DNA from: Hysterium pulicare CBS 123377
Taxonomy: Eukaryota > Ascomycota > Dothideomycetes > Hysteriales > Hysteriaceae
Assembly (NCBI GenBank): GCA_000467715.1
Contig: AJFK01001066.1
Location: 82,121-146,120 of the forward strand
Direction of reading: 5' to 3'
Length of the DNA stretch: 64,000 nucleotides
Made by a program: the position numbers and the translations under genes
Notes under the pieces: generated by a model
What the model saw: only the letters and a program-made list of their open reading frames with translations
Told to the model about the DNA's origin: nothing
Databases searched by the model: none
Part shown: positions 1 to 11,811 of the stretch, in pieces
Layout: each line of letters opens with the position of its first letter
How positions within the stretch are numbered: the first letter of the stretch is position 1

Positions 1-1
1 A

Positions 2-1325
2 TCTTCTTCTCCCCCAATACAACCCAAGGCACGGAACGATGGTGATCTTTCTACCTCCGCCCCTACGAGTGGTATCACATGGGGCACCAACACGTTCATC
101 AGCAGTGGCAGCAACGCCACCAATCCCCCTTCCCGCACGAAGCACGGCAAACGCGCCAGCTTCGGCGCCGCTGACAGGTTTAGTTATGAGTACGACAGTG
201 AGGACTCCGACTGGGCTCCTGGCGAAGATGGGCAATCTTCCGAACCAGCTTTCCCGCCTTCCCAAGCTGACGGAGAGACAACGATCAAGGTTACACTGAA
301 GAATCAGGATCAGTTTGATGACGAGGCCTGTGTGAGTGCGCCATTGCTGAATATGGAGGATGAATGGATGTACAGGAGGTGGAGGGAGCAGTATGCGGAA
401 CAACTCAGTATCTGGGGACTAGTTACAAAGAGGGCAGAAGTGTTGAAGTTCAATGGGTTGGTAAGCTACTGGTCGGGGAAGTCAGCCTACGCTGGGGATG
501 AGAGTCCGGAGACGAAAATGGAGCTAGAGCCGCCAATCAAAAAGGCGGCGAGAGCTGAGACAGTGAGTGAGGGTTCCTTCATGCTGTGCTCGAGTGTCAT
601 CTCTTCTAGCTTTTCACGTTCCACATATTTTCATGCCTCCCGTTCTAACCATCAAACCGCCGAACCATCCATACCAAACTTCTCGCGCACACCTTATTGA
701 CTAAATTCCTCAAAAGACACCGAATCCGCGCGCTTCGCTCGTCCCTCCATTCTCCGATCGCCCGGGTATTCGGCGCTCACCTTCCCACTCCCCACGCGCT
801 TTCTCCTTCAACCCTGAAGCAATCGAATTCCTGCCAACGCTCAAGCCGCCCCCAATGCCGACATCTTTCCCATACGCGCATACCGACAGTCACGGTCATC
901 TCGCCGAGAAACGAGGCAGCACAGAAAGCAGTAGTTTCAAAGACGAACTCGAGCTAGACATTCACTCTTTCAGCGTTCCAGCACAAACGGGAGTCCGAAA
1001 TAATAACGACACAGTATCCAAATCCGTCACCGAAGCCAAACCCAAAGGTATCAAAACTTGCGCTATTTGTTGGCTTCTCGTAACCGGCAAATTCTACTTC
1101 TGTCCCGCTTGCGGCTGCATCTCGCACACGTCTTGCGTCCCTTTCGCCAGTCTTGAGGGCTGCATTGCTGGCTGTGGATGTGATTGCACGGGCGCGGGCG
1201 AGGAAGACGGAGAGTGGTGGGAGCGTGGGGAGGAAATGGAACGGGAGATGGAGGGGGTGGAGTGGTGGGTTGATGATTTTGAGGATACGAGTGGGAATGA
1301 GAGGGGGTGGAGGAGGGAGATGTAA
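2..1325 (+). CDS. WDR59/Mtc5-like GATOR2 (SEA complex) subunit, C-terminal part
   Basis: This is the 3' part of a gene entering from the left edge; proposed exons are <2..562 and 717..1325 (donor GTGAGT at 563, acceptor CAAAAG ending at 716, phase 0 on both sides). The first exon carries an acidic/Ser-rich linker, then YAEQLSIWGLVTKRAEVLKF, which resembles the helical segment of WDR59-type proteins. The second exon ends in a Cys/His-rich finger starting CAICWLLVTGKFYFCPAC and ending GCGCDC, consistent with the C-terminal RING of Mtc5/Sea3. In that family the protein is a scaffold of the vacuole-associated complex that feeds amino-acid signals to TORC1. The WD40 and RWD parts would lie outside the window. 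The family call rests on these two segments only; another WD40-RING protein (Sea2/Sea4 type) is possible. Confidence 0.55.
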
Positions 1326-2033
1326 GATTATCGGTTTTGGACGGCGTTTGCGGGTTTTGATACCCCTGTTATGTATACTAAGGATACTACTGGTGGGAGA
1401 GGTCCTACATTTCCTGGCATATTTTGAGGCATTTATGGAGGGTTGAAATTGTCGCTTGAGATGTTTATGGATGTTCAGGGATGTCTATGGAATATATAGA
1501 TATGCGCCTTAGAGGAGTTCGACGAGGGATATGGCCATGGGATTTTCCAGCACATTATCGACATCTAGTCGTGGTCGCTTGAGACCACGTTACATTCTGT
1601 ATTATTATAACAGTCAACTAAGCCAGTGCTACTTGTCTACTAAACAAATAGTTTGCCAAGATATTGGTTCACTTACATAGTTAATAAATTAACAGTCTAC
1701 TAAACTACTAAACTTATAAGAAAAGCCATGCAATGACCACAACCTACCGCTTTATCCGTTTAACTGCAATCGCGCGTGAAATGGAGGGCTTTCCGATTAA
1801 TAATGACTATTTAGCACCTTAGCTTGCTAGGAATCCACAAAGTGTGATTGTCGTAAATCGTAATTCATATGGCTTCTAGATTCTAGGTCGCACATCTAGT
1901 CGTTCTACATCCAACACCACATGCAAAATTCTCCTAAGCATCACAACATATGCTCTACAATGGCATTCAAACATCTCCCAAGCCCACCCACGAGCCGTAC
2001 ACCCAAAACCCTTTTCTCATACCAACATCCCAA
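1326..2033. other. Intergenic, convergent gene ends
   Basis: This 708-bp gap lies between two convergent genes. It is AT-rich after about 1590. I see no conserved reading frame or RNA gene. Confidence 0.6.
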
Positions 2034-4087
2034 TCAAGCATCCAATTTCAGATTCTCCAGCAACCTATCAATCTTCCCCAATAAGATTTGATAATTAATC
2101 GCATCCTGTGCAAACTCATCTCCCGCCTCTTCGCCATCCAGTGTCCTGATGGCGCCAGCCACTAGATGGCTTTCGATATCCGGAGCGAAAATTTCCGCCT
2201 CTTGAGCTTTTCTCGGCGATCCCGACGAGACATCCACGCCTTCGTCTTCCGGCGGGACAAAGGAACCCTCAACGCCTTGCGAGGCCAAACTCGCTGCAGC
2301 CGCAGCGGAGATCTCGCCTTCCTCATCCATCATCTCATCAAGGCCAGTGTCTTCGAAGCGTAGCCGAAAGCGTTCAGAGAGGTAATACCTGATATCATCG
2401 ACCAGCTCCACGGTATCCGTCTCTTGGCGTCCTCGAATCCGGGCGGCAGATTCCTTGACGAGATCCGCGAAGTCTTCCTCATCTATGTAGCGTTCCAGTC
2501 TGTAGGCGATGTATCTTGCACCGAATTCTTCGAGGCGGTGGACGCGGGTGTCCCAGCCTGCGCGGACGACTTCGTAGATGTCGAGGACGTCTTCTGCGTC
2601 TGTTTCGCCTCGAGGGTTCTTGGATTCGACGAGAGATGAGGAGCCATTTCCTAAGGTTGAGATGGTCATTGCTGCTTTTTGTTTTAGCTTTTCGATGAAG
2701 AGGAGATCGGATGCGAAGAGAACGTCGATAGCGATATCGAGACCGAAGTCTGCTCGTTCTGTGTACATGAATCTGAGGATGGTTTCTAAGACTTTCGGCG
2801 AGCAATCTAAGGTGATGATATGTAGATGCGGTGTCTCTTGTGCTTCGCGGAAGGAGGAGCTGAACATCGTGAGAAAGTATTCTGAGCGGAGAAGCATGGC
2901 GCGGTGTGCGGGATAGAGAGTTGATTTACGAGGAATACGATGTCGGGAAGGCGAGCGCGAAGCGGCGAGAGGTCCGATCGGAATGCCATTGAGAGGGCCT
3001 AAGGTGTTGCGTACAGTGGGTTCGGAAGGGGCTGTAGCTTCAGATATTTCTTCTTCATCGTCGTCTGCACGAAGCAAAACGTCAGCGAATATTGAATTTG
3101 ACCTATCCCAGCGTATTGATGTAGCTCTATCCGTGTCTACTATTATCTTGTTCTTCACGATGTTGTCCTCGAACCATGCGGATAGCTGATCTCGCCCTCT
3201 TGACACCTCTTCTGTGCGCCGTTGCCGGGCGAGACGCCTGTCTCCACCTTCTAGTATGTCCTCAAAGAGCCTGTTTATTTCCAGTTGACTGCTTATCTTG
3301 CTTATGCCTGTGAGTACGGCTTGTTCCTCCTCTCCATCTCCCAAGTTGGCCGAGACTTCAGCGAAGTAGAGATACCGCAACGCTACTTCTAGTGATTGTG
3401 GTGGTATGTTTTGTGAAAGCCTCCATGATGTTGTGTCAGGCGCTGCAGCCAGCTTCTCCGCAAAGTATGGTGAGCGCGCTGAAAGGAGGAATTTATGGAG
3501 GTGAAAGTCTTCATTGGCGGTAGTAAGGGTAATGTCTGCGGTCCTTGGATGTTCTCGTGTCAAGAGAGATGTTACATGAGCTGCCAGTGGTTGTAGTGGA
3601 TCGGTCGATTTCGCATAGTCATATGAGAGGAGAAGGTTACGTATTCGATCGTTAAGGGCATTGTAGAGGCACCGCTCGCCTTGGAAGGTATCTCGTTCAC
3701 AAAGAGCGCCTGATTCAAGAAGGAGCTGAACAACTTCGAAGTGTCCGCAAAGGCTAGCCTTGGAAATGTAACGATTAGCACAACGTTCCAATAGAGCGAA
3801 GCATATTCGTAAGAAGCTGCTTTGTCATCCACCTTTCAAACGGGTAGCAAGAGCCCATTGCCTACCAAAATCAAAGGTGTATAGTCAAACTTATCCCTCG
3901 CATTTATATTCGCACCCTCCTGTATCTTTTCCTGGCAGACCTTTAGGTCTCCTCGCCGGCATGCTTCGCAAAACAATCGAAAATCCTCACTCAGGTCTAA
4001 TGGGTTGTCTTCTTTGAGTTTCCCGGAAGAGATAGCTTGCGCTTCAGTCGCCAGAGCGGCTTCAATCTCATGCTTCTTCAACACCAT
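2034..4087 (-). CDS. Ankyrin-repeat and BTB/POZ protein (ABTB1-like)
   Basis: Exons are 3866..4087 and 2034..3758 on the minus strand, giving 648 aa. The splice joins YTPLIL to ASLCGHFEVVQLLLESGA, rebuilding one ideal ankyrin repeat, which fixes the intron. The start is the ATG at 4087 (MVLKKHEIEAAL). An N-terminal ankyrin region (about residues 35-110) is followed by a first BTB domain (ADITLTTANEDFHLHKFLLS) and a second, longer BTB region (STLYPAHRAMLLRSEYFLTMF) split by a polar insert. This ANK-BTB-BTB order is that of human ABTB1 and yeast YIL001W, thought to act as substrate adaptors for cullin-3 ubiquitin ligases or as translation-factor partners. The C-terminus is helical and ends ILLGKIDRLLENLKLDA. 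The role is inferred from family only. Confidence 0.8.
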
Positions 4088-4410
4088 AATGGAGGACGCG
4101 AACAAGACACAATGAAACGCAGGAGGCGTGAAAAAACGAAAGGTGAATGGATGATGTCGAGTGGCGTCGGGAGTTTACCGGCTTATCGCCGATCATCAAC
4201 TGCTGAATCTCATCTAATCTAATCGCTCACGTGAAGGCATGGGTCGTGCGCCGTAAGCGTTGCTTAGCAACATCAACAGCGTAAACAAGTTCAAACAAGT
4301 CCCCGGTATAGTAATCCCTACCTTACCTTTTATTTGAACAACCTCTACTTGGGTGCTATAACACCAAGTTCAAACACTGCCACTTTCGTTTCAAACATAT
4401 TTCCTTCAAT
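4088..4410. promoter_or_regulatory. Shared upstream region of two divergent genes
   Basis: This 323-bp region separates the starts of the ANK-BTB gene (minus) and the NIMA kinase (plus), so it must hold both promoters. It contains pyrimidine-rich stretches before the kinase ATG. I cannot assign specific factor sites. Confidence 0.5.
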
Positions 4411-6778
4411 ATGCCTGAGGACGAGAAATACGACGTCCTCGAGAAAATCGGTACTGTTTACCCTCCATCTCGTATCGTCGCATTACACATACTGATCATT
4501 TCTAGGCCATGGCTCTTTTGGTGTCATCCGTAAGGTCAAGAGGAAGTCGGATGGCTATGTAGGATTGTCCGTTATTCAATTGACTACCTCCCTCTAACAC
4601 AAAACAGATTCTCTGCCGAAAGGAAATTAGCTATTCCAAGATGTCGCCCAAAGAACGAGAACAACTCCAGGCAGAACTCTCTATCCTGAAAGAACTCCGA
4701 CATCCTAATATCGTCGCATACTACGAACGGGAACATCTCAAAGCATCACAAGACCTACACTTATACATGGAATACTGCGGGAATGGCGATCTTGGAAAGG
4801 TCATCAAGAGCCTGCACGCGAAGAATCAGTTTGCGGAAGAGGAATTCGTCTGGAGTATGTTTTCGCAGACCATCAGTGCTTTGTACAGGTGCCATTACGG
4901 AGAGGATCCACCAGCGGCTGGACGCAATGTTATGGGACTGGGGAACAATGCGCGACCTCGAGGGCGGACAGACAAGCCAATGATCTTGCATCGAGATCTT
5001 AAACCTGAGAACAGTAAGTTATGATATCATGCTCAGTGGTCTTTGTCTCACTGAAGTACGTTGTAGTCTTCCTCGGAGCAGACAACTCTGTCAAGTTGGG
5101 AGACTTCGGTCTCTCAAAGATACTCCAATCCCACGACTTCGCATCCACATATGTCGGAACACCCTTCTACATGTCGCCTGAGATATGCAAAGCCGAGACT
5201 TACACTCTGTACTCCGATATCTGGGCGTTGGGCTGTATTCTATACGAATTGTGCACCAAGATGCCTCCGTTTAATGCGAAGACTCACTTCGATCTCATTC
5301 AGAAGATCAAGGCCGGACGATATACTCCCATCCCATCATGCTACTCCTCAGAGCTCGGCAAAGTTATCGCTAGTTGTTTGCAAGTCGTCCCGACCCTTCG
5401 TCCCGATACCGCGCAGTTGCTGAACCTCCCTGTTGTCAAGCTTATGCGAAAAGAACAGGAAGTGGTGCAATTAGGCCAACATCTGAAGGCTGAGAAAGAG
5501 CTTGCATCTCGATTGGTAAAAGAAGCTCAAGAAAAGATAGCGCGACGTGATCAAGAACTCCAGGCAATGAAGAAGGAAATGGAGAGCATGATTCGAAGGG
5601 AGTGGGAGGTCAAGGCCCGTCTGGAGATTGATCGTCAAGTCGCCATTGAACTCGAGAGACTCCGCAGCAAGTTCGAGGGAGAGGTCAGCAAGCGTGTTGC
5701 GGAGGAGCTCACGAAACAAAACATCGCGCAGAGAAGCAGCTCACCAGAGTTCCCACCTCGCTCTTCAACTCCGACGCTCATGGCAGCGCCGCAACAACCT
5801 ACACTCTTCCCATCCTCCGACTCGGCAGAGCAGTCACAAGGTGCCTCCACAAGCACGCTAGGCTCTGCATCGGATTTCCCAAGCAGCACAGACCTGTCAT
5901 CACTGTCTCTAGACTCTCCCACCGAAGAAACAATCAAGCCAGCACCTTCACAGAAGCCAAAACGCGCTCCATTATCCCGGGCGAGAACCATGTTTGCAGC
6001 TCCAAGTGCTCAGCCTCCACCACCTTCTCCAATGGACATCCAAATGGCAGACCCAAGTCCAATGTCCATTGCTTCCCTATCTCTCTCGCCGCGTAAGACT
6101 GCTCCACGCGGGAACATCTTCGCAGCTGCCAACGCAAAGGAACGATGGGAACCCGAGCTTCCTCCATCACCAACAGAGGACGAATGGGCTGGTGACTTCG
6201 ACGACGATGAGGACGACGGCTTCCCAGTTCTGCCGTCTCCAACTCGAGCCCGCAGCGCAGCGGACGATCGAAAAGGCAGCGAGGATCCTTTCAAGGTTCT
6301 CGCTGCCGCTCAGCGTCCACTGCTAAAGCCAAATCAGAGATTGGCCAGTGCGCCTAACCTGGCTGTCCCCACTGCTGGTGCGAAAGTAAGGCCACAGACC
6401 GCAGTACCCGTCGTAGCCACAAGCCCAAGCAGGCAGAGGTCGAAAGCTCCAATGGAGTTCGGAAGCCCTACACGCAAGACCGCATCAAATCCTGCCCCAG
6501 CGAAAGACACAGGTCTGAAGTCGAAGAAGGGCAACGAGCAAATGCGCATCCAAGCTTTGCGTAACAATCAACTGCTAGGTCGCACTCTTGTTGAGCTGCA
6601 GCAAGCGCGAGGCATTCCCATACAACTCGCTGTTAGCGAAGATGAAGGCAAGAAAGGGTTGTCGAAAGCTAGGAGTCCAGTCAAGGCGAGAAGTGCGCAT
6701 GAGCCGGCGATGTGGGATCCCGAGACCGACGACATGCCCTCTCCGTTCCTAGTCAAGAGTAGAAAGATCATCAGGTGA
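4411..6778 (+). CDS. nimA: NIMA-family serine/threonine protein kinase
   Basis: Exons are 4411..4450, 4506..4558, 4608..5013 and 5067..6778, 736 aa. Splicing restores IGHGSFGVIRKV and HRDLKPENIFLG. The kinase domain spans about residues 8-300: Gly loop GHGSFG, catalytic Lys in ILCRKEI (K36), HRDLKPEN at about 159-166, DFG at 179-181, activation loop STYVGTPFYMSPE. A long polar insert before HRDLK is usual for fungal NIMA. A predicted coiled coil (about 310-420) follows, then a Ser/Pro-rich basic tail with many SP sites, possible CDK targets. NIMA promotes mitotic entry, chromatin condensation and partial nuclear-pore disassembly; the coiled coil mediates self-association. Fission yeast Fin1 and budding yeast Kin3 are in the same family. 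Confidence is high for the family; one-to-one orthology with A. nidulans nimA is likely because most filamentous ascomycetes have one such gene. Confidence 0.9.
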
Positions 6779-9297
6779 TCCTTTGATCTATTGTAACGGT
6801 TATGAATGGTTGGGTAGAGGGGAGTTGTGGAGTCCGACGTCCTGAGATGAGACGAGATGGGATGAGCTGAGATGTATTGAACGATCTGTGAAATGGGTTG
6901 CATGACCCTCCACATGCCCGCTTGCTTGGATAGAAGCGTTGGCCTATCCAGCAGCACGACTTGTCCTCCTACTACTATCTCCTTTGTTGTTTTCATACTC
7001 AAATATTTGGCATCGTATGCATGGCGCATCTCTCGATATCACCTACGGCGTTCTGGATAAGAGGGCAAACGGAGAACTCCTGTATTTTACGCCGCATATT
7101 TCTAGCATTTTTTTCATATTCCAGAGTTCGTTGTGCTTGATTCGATAAGTGGGGCAGCCCTAAATGCGGACTCTGACAAGGGGTTTATGTTTGCCATGTT
7201 GAAGCATCGCAGTAATATCAAAGACTATTGGAGAGTGTTGAAGAGCAGGAAGACCGATCAAAGAGCAGCGCTTTTGAACTTCCACCAGGTGCGCGTTGAG
7301 TCAAACGAGTATTGACTTAGGGACCTAGAGATCATGGTCAACTCATTGACTCTTTTCGTCATCAACAGTGACGATAACGTACCGAAGCCAAAGGACTAAA
7401 ACTATTGAAAACTTGACACAAATCAAGCAAACATCATTATATTGTTGAATGAAGTTAACCGTAAATGAGAGATTTAGCTTGGAGGTGTGTACGTCTAGGT
7501 GTGGACTACACCAGCCATCTCTTCTTATCGATTGATGGAGGACGCACGGCCCAACCAACTCGACTGACACCAAACTTGGCCGCTAATGAAGAGCAGTATG
7601 GATGCAAGTAAAGTCATGGGTTTCGGTTTAACTCAGACGCAATTGCTCTGGCCTTCTTTTACCTTTTCCCAATGAAATGATAAACATATCAGCTATGTTA
7701 TTCCCCTATTTGGATCCTCCTATCACCATCGCAGAGCTAGTCTCCTTATAAACACTTCCGGCAGACTTGTAAGAGCATATTTCACTTGAGCTAGCCTATA
7801 ATATCACGTTCTGGAAAAGGCATAGTCAAGTGACTATCTTCGTTTGTATGTTGACCAAGAGACATATCGATTACTTGAAATGGCTGATAGTATTTTAGTT
7901 TGTGGATATGATGGATAAGATGTCAACACTCCTCAATCATGAATCTTCCCAAGGACCTCCATATTTACCGATTTCTCAAATGAATCTTATCGACTGCATC
8001 CAGAGATTTGTCGATGAGGGCCAGATGAGTGCATTCCGATGGACGTTTTCCACCTTCTACTTACTCTAGTGATTCGATGATCCGTCATCAACTCGCATTG
8101 AATATTAGAGAGTAGCAGATTCGCATTTCTGAGCACAGCCTCCAGTATCCGAACCTCACCAGCCACAGGGAGCAATCGGACCCTGTGATACCTCCAAGGT
8201 TGTGAATCCTAGGCCAAGCACCTATCGTTTCTTGTGCCGACCGATCTCCGTGTCAACCAGGTCACAGTCGGTAAGGGTAGGCGAGACAAGGGCGCTAATA
8301 AGGGCTGAGTTTTATTGAAATTGAATTTGCGGCTCTTGGGTCCACAACTTCATGAGAAATCTCCCCTGCTTCTGATAACAGCCGGCCGGCGGGACGAGCA
8401 GCAGTAAGGACTCTTTGGACTTGAACGCGAAGAGGAGCGGATTTAAGATTGTTTTCTTGTGGCGTTCAATGCGAGAGTTTTGAGTGTCCGAACTATCCTT
8501 GATTGAGTATAGCTCTCCCGCTACACAAAGCTGTCAAACCCCTGCCGAGCATCCCTCTTTTTCTCAACCCTCGATCGACGAACCCGCCAAAACCTGCATG
8601 TTGATGTTGTTGCTTGTTGAAATGAATCACGCCCTTTCGAAGTCCATCGCTTCTGCTTGTCCTTTCTGCCTGCATTAGATCCATCCCTCCTCAGCTCCCT
8701 TTACGAGCCGTAGCGGTGGTGGAAGTCCGAGACCTGTGCTACTTTAGACGAAGCTTCCGGTGAGTACAGAAGAGTAAAGCGTGTTTCCAACTCTTCAAGC
8801 GACATGTATACAAGCATTTCGGACATATCGCGCTTTGCTCCTCTCTGAAGTTATTAGTCCTTTCGGTACACCAATGACTCAGCCTCACTGGCATGCACGC
8901 GCCCACATGATAGCCAAGCTATCTAGTATGAGGCTGTGCGACCACTCCAGCGTGTTAATCTCTGCTCGATTGGGCCGACCTTCCCAAGATGCTTCACATT
9001 TGCTCCACAAGGCTAAGGAATCATCTTATCACGGACCTGGTTCAAACTTCAGCCTTCGTACTAATGGGCGCTAAGGGCTCCGAGGTAAATGCTGGCATGT
9101 CAAACGGAACGTCAAGCTGAAGCTGCATGTTTCTATAAAATAGGCGGTGGTACCCTCCGTCCCAAGAATTGGGTTTTTCTCTTGGCCATTTTGTTTCACA
9201 GCAGCATTCCCGTTGATCTGATTTCTCTAAACTATCGAGTGCCCAACCTTCGAATACCTACTCTCGATATTTGTTGTTGCATACGCCACGAAATACA
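6779..9297. other. Gene-sparse interval
   Basis: About 2.5 kb without a gene I can support. Open frames here are short, lack family resemblance and lack coherent splice chains. Part is AT-rich (7.0-8.0 kb). The last ~500 bp is likely promoter and 5' UTR of the MARVEL gene. A non-coding RNA cannot be excluded. Confidence 0.5.
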
Positions 9298-10367
9298 ATG
9301 GCGAAAGCTCCTCATGTCGTTGAAACCCCACGCTGGATCCCTATTGTGCGGATCTTGCAGGTGGTGCTCGCTATCGTGATTCTGGGAATGTCCGCTTACG
9401 GTATTTACTGGGTGGCATTTGCTGCTTGGTGCCTGGCACTCTTCACCGTGAGTTGAAGTCATGAAGCGCGTTAAGTACATACTCACTCTTTCATCTCCAG
9501 GCACTAGCAACATTCATCATTGTCGCATACTCCGTATTGACGTCCCTATTACCGGCTGCTCAAGTGGCCTACAATTATTGGGCAGTGCTTGCTCTTGATG
9601 TCTTCGCAATCATTTTCTGGCTTGCTTCGATGGCTGATTTGGCTGCCACTCGAACTTCCTTCAAGTACAACACTGTGATCAATGGTTGTTACAACGACGG
9701 CTATGGGGGCGTTTGCTACAAAAAGCGAGACTTCGAGAAACGTGCCGTTGCGACTTACTCATATCTTGACATGATGAGCGCGAGTGCGGGATTGTCAGCG
9801 CTGGAAATGTGAGTAGTCCTTCAATTACATCCGCAATGCTCTCATGCTTATCATCCCTCCAGGCTTCTCTTTATCCTAACCCTCGCCATCCACGTTATCC
9901 ACCTACAGAAACATCGCGCTGCAGGCGGACCAACTACTCCCAACTCAGCAGAAAAAGGGCAGTCGCATGCCATGACCAACACCAGCTACGCCCCAGTTGC
10001 TACACAGGCTCAACATTCCCAACCGGGATTTCAGCAACAGCAACATCCACAACAGCAATACGCTGCACCTCAACAACAGCAGTATCAGCAGCCTGTGCAG
10101 CAATACCCGCAACCAACCCAATCTCCCGCTCCGCAACAGCAATATGCTGCCCCTCAGCAACAACAGTATCAGCAATATCCTCAGTCCACCGGCTCACCTC
10201 CGCCCCAACAACATCACTACGCAAGTCCCACAACCTCGACTGCGTACGCCCCGTCTCCAATTTCTACGCCTGCGCCTCAGCATGCACAGCCTGTGCCGGA
10301 GCTGCAGACGTATCATGCTCCGCCGCAAGGGTACTCGGAGGTCAGTGGTGAGCATGGGAAGCAATAA
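9298..10367 (+). CDS. MARVEL-domain membrane protein with Gln/Tyr/Pro-rich tail
   Basis: Exons are 9298..9447, 9501..9808 and 9863..10367, 320 aa; the second splice completes the ATG codon of LEMLLFIL. Four hydrophobic segments are visible: IVRILQVVLAIVILGM, ALATFIIVAYSVLTSLL, YWAVLALDVFAIIFWLASM and LLFILTLAIHVIHL, the tetraspanning pattern of fungal MARVEL proteins. The loop between segments 3 and 4 has two Cys (INGCYNDGYGGVCYKKRDFEK), probably a disulfide on the luminal/outer side. The cytosolic tail (about residues 190-320) is low-complexity, with a near-exact internal duplication around QQQYAAPQQQQYQQ. MARVEL proteins act in membrane apposition and vesicle or eisosome-like domains. No more specific function can be read. 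Confidence 0.8.
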
Positions 10368-11811
10368 GCTGGTGCGGTGGATAGATGTATGTATGCATGA
10401 CTATTGGCTTTCGTTGATGCTGGTTGGAGACAGATGTGGGGAGTCTAGTGTTACTGGAGTAATGTTTATAGAGACTGTTTTTGGATATCTCATGAAGTTC
10501 ATACCCTTCTCAGTATTGAAATCAAAGATTATTATGTCAACTTTCCATCCCCTTGTCACCTTTTCGTATCTATAGCCACACACCCACCACTTCACTGCCT
10601 CACTCTCTATCTTCATACTCCGTAATTATGAAAAAGCTCCCGCAGAAGTATTTATCTGCCACCTCACCAATCAAAATACTCAACCATCGCCCTCACTCTC
10701 GCTCTCACTCTCACTCTCAATCCTCCATATCTCACCTCCACTTATCCATCTCGATCCCAGCACAGACCAGAACGCCTCATATTGCCAACTACAATGCACT
10801 TCAGATTCCTTGCGTCATTCAAGCGGTCAGAAGAAACCATCTGATCAGCTAAATAAAAATCTGACCGGCTATAAAAGTGATCTAACCGGCCCAGGGAAAA
10901 AAATCTGGCCGTCAGATTCAGAATGACTGCCTCCACCACCTTACCTCCCCAAACCCCTGCCTCACAGGCCCTTCACATCTCCAACCACTGCGACATGTTC
11001 CTTGGGCGTTTTGACGATAGCGGGCATATGGCGCGCAGGCTGGTCCGAGCGGGCACAGGCATGCTCCAACCCTCCTTTCCCTCGCCAACCACGATTTCGC
11101 AAGCATTTACTTGCGGCTATTGTAAATACAAGGAAGCAGTCAGAAAACGACCTTCTGCTTCCGTCCGATCATCATCCTCAAACTTTTCCTGTCTTCTTGA
11201 AACGGGAATCGGAGGGGTTGCTTCCGGGACTGTTTCCTTCACCGCTCTCTTTTCACGAGGAAATAATCGATAGATGGGATGTATAGGCGCGGTGTGGTTT
11301 GGTGCAGTAGACCGGTGATGTTCATACGAACAAGTTGTTGGAAAGATGTTACAGGCAGAAGCGGAATTGATACGAAGCAGGTATAGTGTCATGTGAAGAA
11401 TCGGGGATCGTGGAGCTGGGATGAAGAGGAGAGGTCGAAGAGAAGCGGCAGGTGACAATTGGTCACAAAACTTGGAGAGCAACGCGTGAGTATAAAGAAT
11501 CGAACGTCATTCATTCTACATTGAGGACAGCAGAAGCTACGCTTTTAAAGATCTATTTCCGCATTTCCATCATTATTCTCCACCATTATCTTCCGGACAT
11601 CAAATAAAATGCTGAAATGCATACCATAACATCGCCGAAATGCTCAGTCATCTCCACACAGCTTGACCGACAAGAAATGCTTTTTCGATAACCCGTGATA
11701 AATGAAGTCAGTTCACCTGTGGAAGATGCCTGCGTCAGAAGATGCGAAATGTTGAACATCGAAAGCAAACACTCGGGAGAAAAGTTGAAGAACGAAAGAG
11801 TCCTCATAGAC
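10368..11811. other. Intergenic interval with CT-rich tract
   Basis: This 1.44-kb region lies between convergent gene ends. A CT-rich simple repeat (CTCTCA-like units) runs from about 10691 to 10720. A stretch near 10840-10920 repeats short words such as CTGACCGGC and CTAACCGGC. No gene is supported. Confidence 0.5.

Noticed and set aside
4088-4105. A longer start for the ankyrin-BTB gene
   Set aside because: The codon at 4105 is TTG; the first ATG is at 4087.
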